Shown here: one piece after another, positions 4,290-5,266 of the stretch
Layout of the letters: the number at the start of each line of letters is the position of its first letter
Position numbering within the stretch: position 1 is the first letter of the stretch
NCBI GenBank assembly: GCA_017853455.1
Contig: JAFMJM010000184.1
Span: 1-5,266 of the forward strand
DNA: 5,266 nt
DNA from: Acidimicrobiia bacterium
GTDB lineage: Bacteria > Actinomycetota > Acidimicrobiia > IMCC26256 > PALSA-555
Direction: 5' to 3'
Notes under the pieces: generated by a model
What the model saw: the letters and a program-made list of their open reading frames with translations, nothing else
Database searches by the model: none
Told to the model about the DNA's origin: nothing
Program-made: the position numbers and the translations under genes

Positions 4290-5266
4290 ATGGTGCCCGA
4301 GAACTCGACCACCCTGACCATGGCCTCCGGAGTAGCCGAACGCGGCCGCGTCATCGACCGGTCCTTCGCCCGCAACGGCACCCCGCCCCACGAGCGGCTG
4401 GCCTGGCTGGCCGACGGCATCGCCGCGGTGATGGCCGACCGGGGCTACTCCGAGCACGCCGCCCCCGGCCCCGAGATCCAGGTCGTCCTCCACTTCCTCG
4501 ACGTCGACGACGCCAAGCCCTACCGACGCAAGAACGCTCCGACCTTCGTCGTCTCGACCGCCTACGTCCCCGAGGCGCCGACCGACCTGCTCCGCACCGG
4601 TTATCCGCTCCTCGTGCGCGGGCTGTCGAATCTCGCCGTGATGCTGAGCGAGACCCCGACCGGCCCCCGGTGCTCGTTCGTCACCCTCGAGCAGGGCACC
4701 TACACCGTCGACCACGCCGACGACGACCGGGCGTTCTTCGAAGCGGTGTTCGCCCGCATCGAGCCGCTGGCCACGTCCCGCCTCGTGATCGCCAACGAGT
4801 TCCTCCCCGACCTCCCCGAAGCCCTGTGGGGCGGCGACGACCAGACCGCCTCGATCGCCCGGGCCGGCGAGCACCTCGACGCCCTCGACCTGCTGCCGGC
4901 CGCCTTCCCGATCGAGGAGATCCTCTCGGAGCGCGACCTGCGCCACGTCAAGTTGCTCTACGGCATCGGTGGGTTGAGCTACGGCAACGTCAGCGCCCGC
5001 CGCCTGCCGCCCGCCGAGTGCGAGTGGGGCCCCGAGTTCTGGATGAGCGCCAGCGGCGTCGACAAGTCGAACCTCCGTGAGATCGGCCGCGACGTGCTGC
5101 TCGTCAAGGGCTACGAGCCGGCGCGCGACTCGATCATCCTGTCGATCCCGCCCGACGTGAAGCCCAACCGGGTCTCGGTCGACGCCATCGAGCACTGGAT
5201 GATCTACCGCGAGCACCCCGAGGTGAACGCCATCCTCCACGTGCACGCCTGGATCGAGGGCACGCC
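4290..5266 (+). CDS. Class II aldolase/adducin-domain protein with unrecognised N-terminal region (partial)
   Basis: 325 codons are visible before the right edge. Residues 1 to about 205 match no family I recognise; they are acidic and soluble-looking, without signal peptide or membrane segment, and include HERLAWLADG (34-43) and LLVRGLSNLAVMLSE (107-121). From about 212 a class II aldolase/adducin fold appears: YGNVSARR (231-238), MSASGVDKSNL (252-262, phosphate-site type loop) and NAILHVHAW (313-321) with zinc-ligand candidates His317 and His319. In fuculose/ribulose phosphate aldolases a catalytic Glu lies 19 residues before the first His; here that is Asp298. Activity could be an aldolase, an epimerase, or neither; the substrate is unknown. 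Start is uncertain: in-frame ATGs at 4275, 4290 and 4320 all have weak ribosome sites. It diverges from ilvD. Confidence 0.85.
   Translation, partial: MVPENSTTLTMASGVAERGRVIDRSFARNGTPPHERLAWLADGIAAVMADRGYSEHAAPGPEIQVVLHFLDVDDAKPYRRKNAPTFVVSTAYVPEAPTDLLRTGYPLLVRGLSNLAVMLSETPTGPRCSFVTLEQGTYTVDHADDDRAFFEAVFARIEPLATSRLVIANEFLPDLPEALWGGDDQTASIARAGEHLDALDLLPAAFPIEEILSERDLRHVKLLYGIGGLSYGNVSARRLPPAECEWGPEFWMSASGVDKSNLREIGRDVLLVKGYEPARDSIILSIPPDVKPNRVSVDAIEHWMIYREHPEVNAILHVHAWIEGT

Noticed and set aside
4252..4317. A 21-codon plus-strand frame (begins MHVTAERGCKADEW) with GGAGGAG upstream.
   Set aside because: The Shine-Dalgarno is 14 nt away, too far, and would lie upstream of the predicted transcription start. 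There is nothing else to support it.
1265..5080. A plus-strand frame of 1271 codons without stop, spanning the antisense of mutM and ilvD.
   Set aside because: It lies opposite two well-identified genes and has low-complexity Arg/Gly/Val-rich content. Such open frames are common opposite genes with high third-position GC.
4119..5246. A 375-codon minus-strand frame opposite the aldolase-domain gene.
   Set aside because: It mirrors the conserved aldolase coding frame and overlaps the ilvD start; no family motif was seen.

Overview
The window is very GC-rich, with third codon positions almost all G or C. It reads as chromosomal DNA of a high-GC actinobacterium. A member of Acidimicrobiia is a reasonable guess from the protein variants seen, but that is inference and not shown by the sequence. 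Three of the four main genes lie on the minus strand and two of them belong to branched-chain amino acid (BCAA) synthesis.

Read along the minus strand, the order is as follows. ilvD (dihydroxy-acid dehydratase, 4147 to 2471) starts right behind a -10-like hexamer, so its mRNA may be leaderless. A 147-bp gap (2470 to 2324) follows. It holds a long near-perfect hairpin (2388-2441) with a 9-bp GTCGAC-containing repeat on both sides of it. Next is an Fpg/MutM-type DNA glycosylase (2323 to 1535) with a strong ribosome binding site and a zinc finger whose ligand pattern is changed to C-D-C-H. Then comes a 290-bp gap (1534 to 1245), and then ilvB (acetolactate synthase large subunit, 1244 to the left edge). 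ilvB is cut by the window after 414 codons; ilvN and ilvC may follow beyond the edge, but that cannot be seen.

The gap upstream of ilvB is the most informative non-coding stretch. It carries a promoter-like pair of hexamers at 17-bp spacing with a 14-bp perfect palindrome in the spacer. An 11-residue leader peptide, MSRRTLLVIVM, follows almost at the predicted transcription start; its residues 6-10 are Leu-Leu-Val-Ile-Val. Behind it are a hairpin overlapping the leader stop, a perfect 10-bp GC-rich terminator-like hairpin, and a second copy of the palindrome core. This is the layout of a BCAA attenuator controlling ilvB.

On the plus strand, diverging from ilvD, a gene starting near 4290 runs off the right edge. 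It has about 200 N-terminal residues that I do not recognise, followed by a class II aldolase/adducin-type domain in which the usual catalytic Glu position is Asp. Its substrate is unknown. The divergent gap 4148-4289 holds candidate -10 elements for both genes.

ilvB and ilvD act in the same pathway (acetolactate synthesis, then dehydration of the dihydroxy acids to 2-oxo acids). The DNA repair gene between them has no evident functional link to it.
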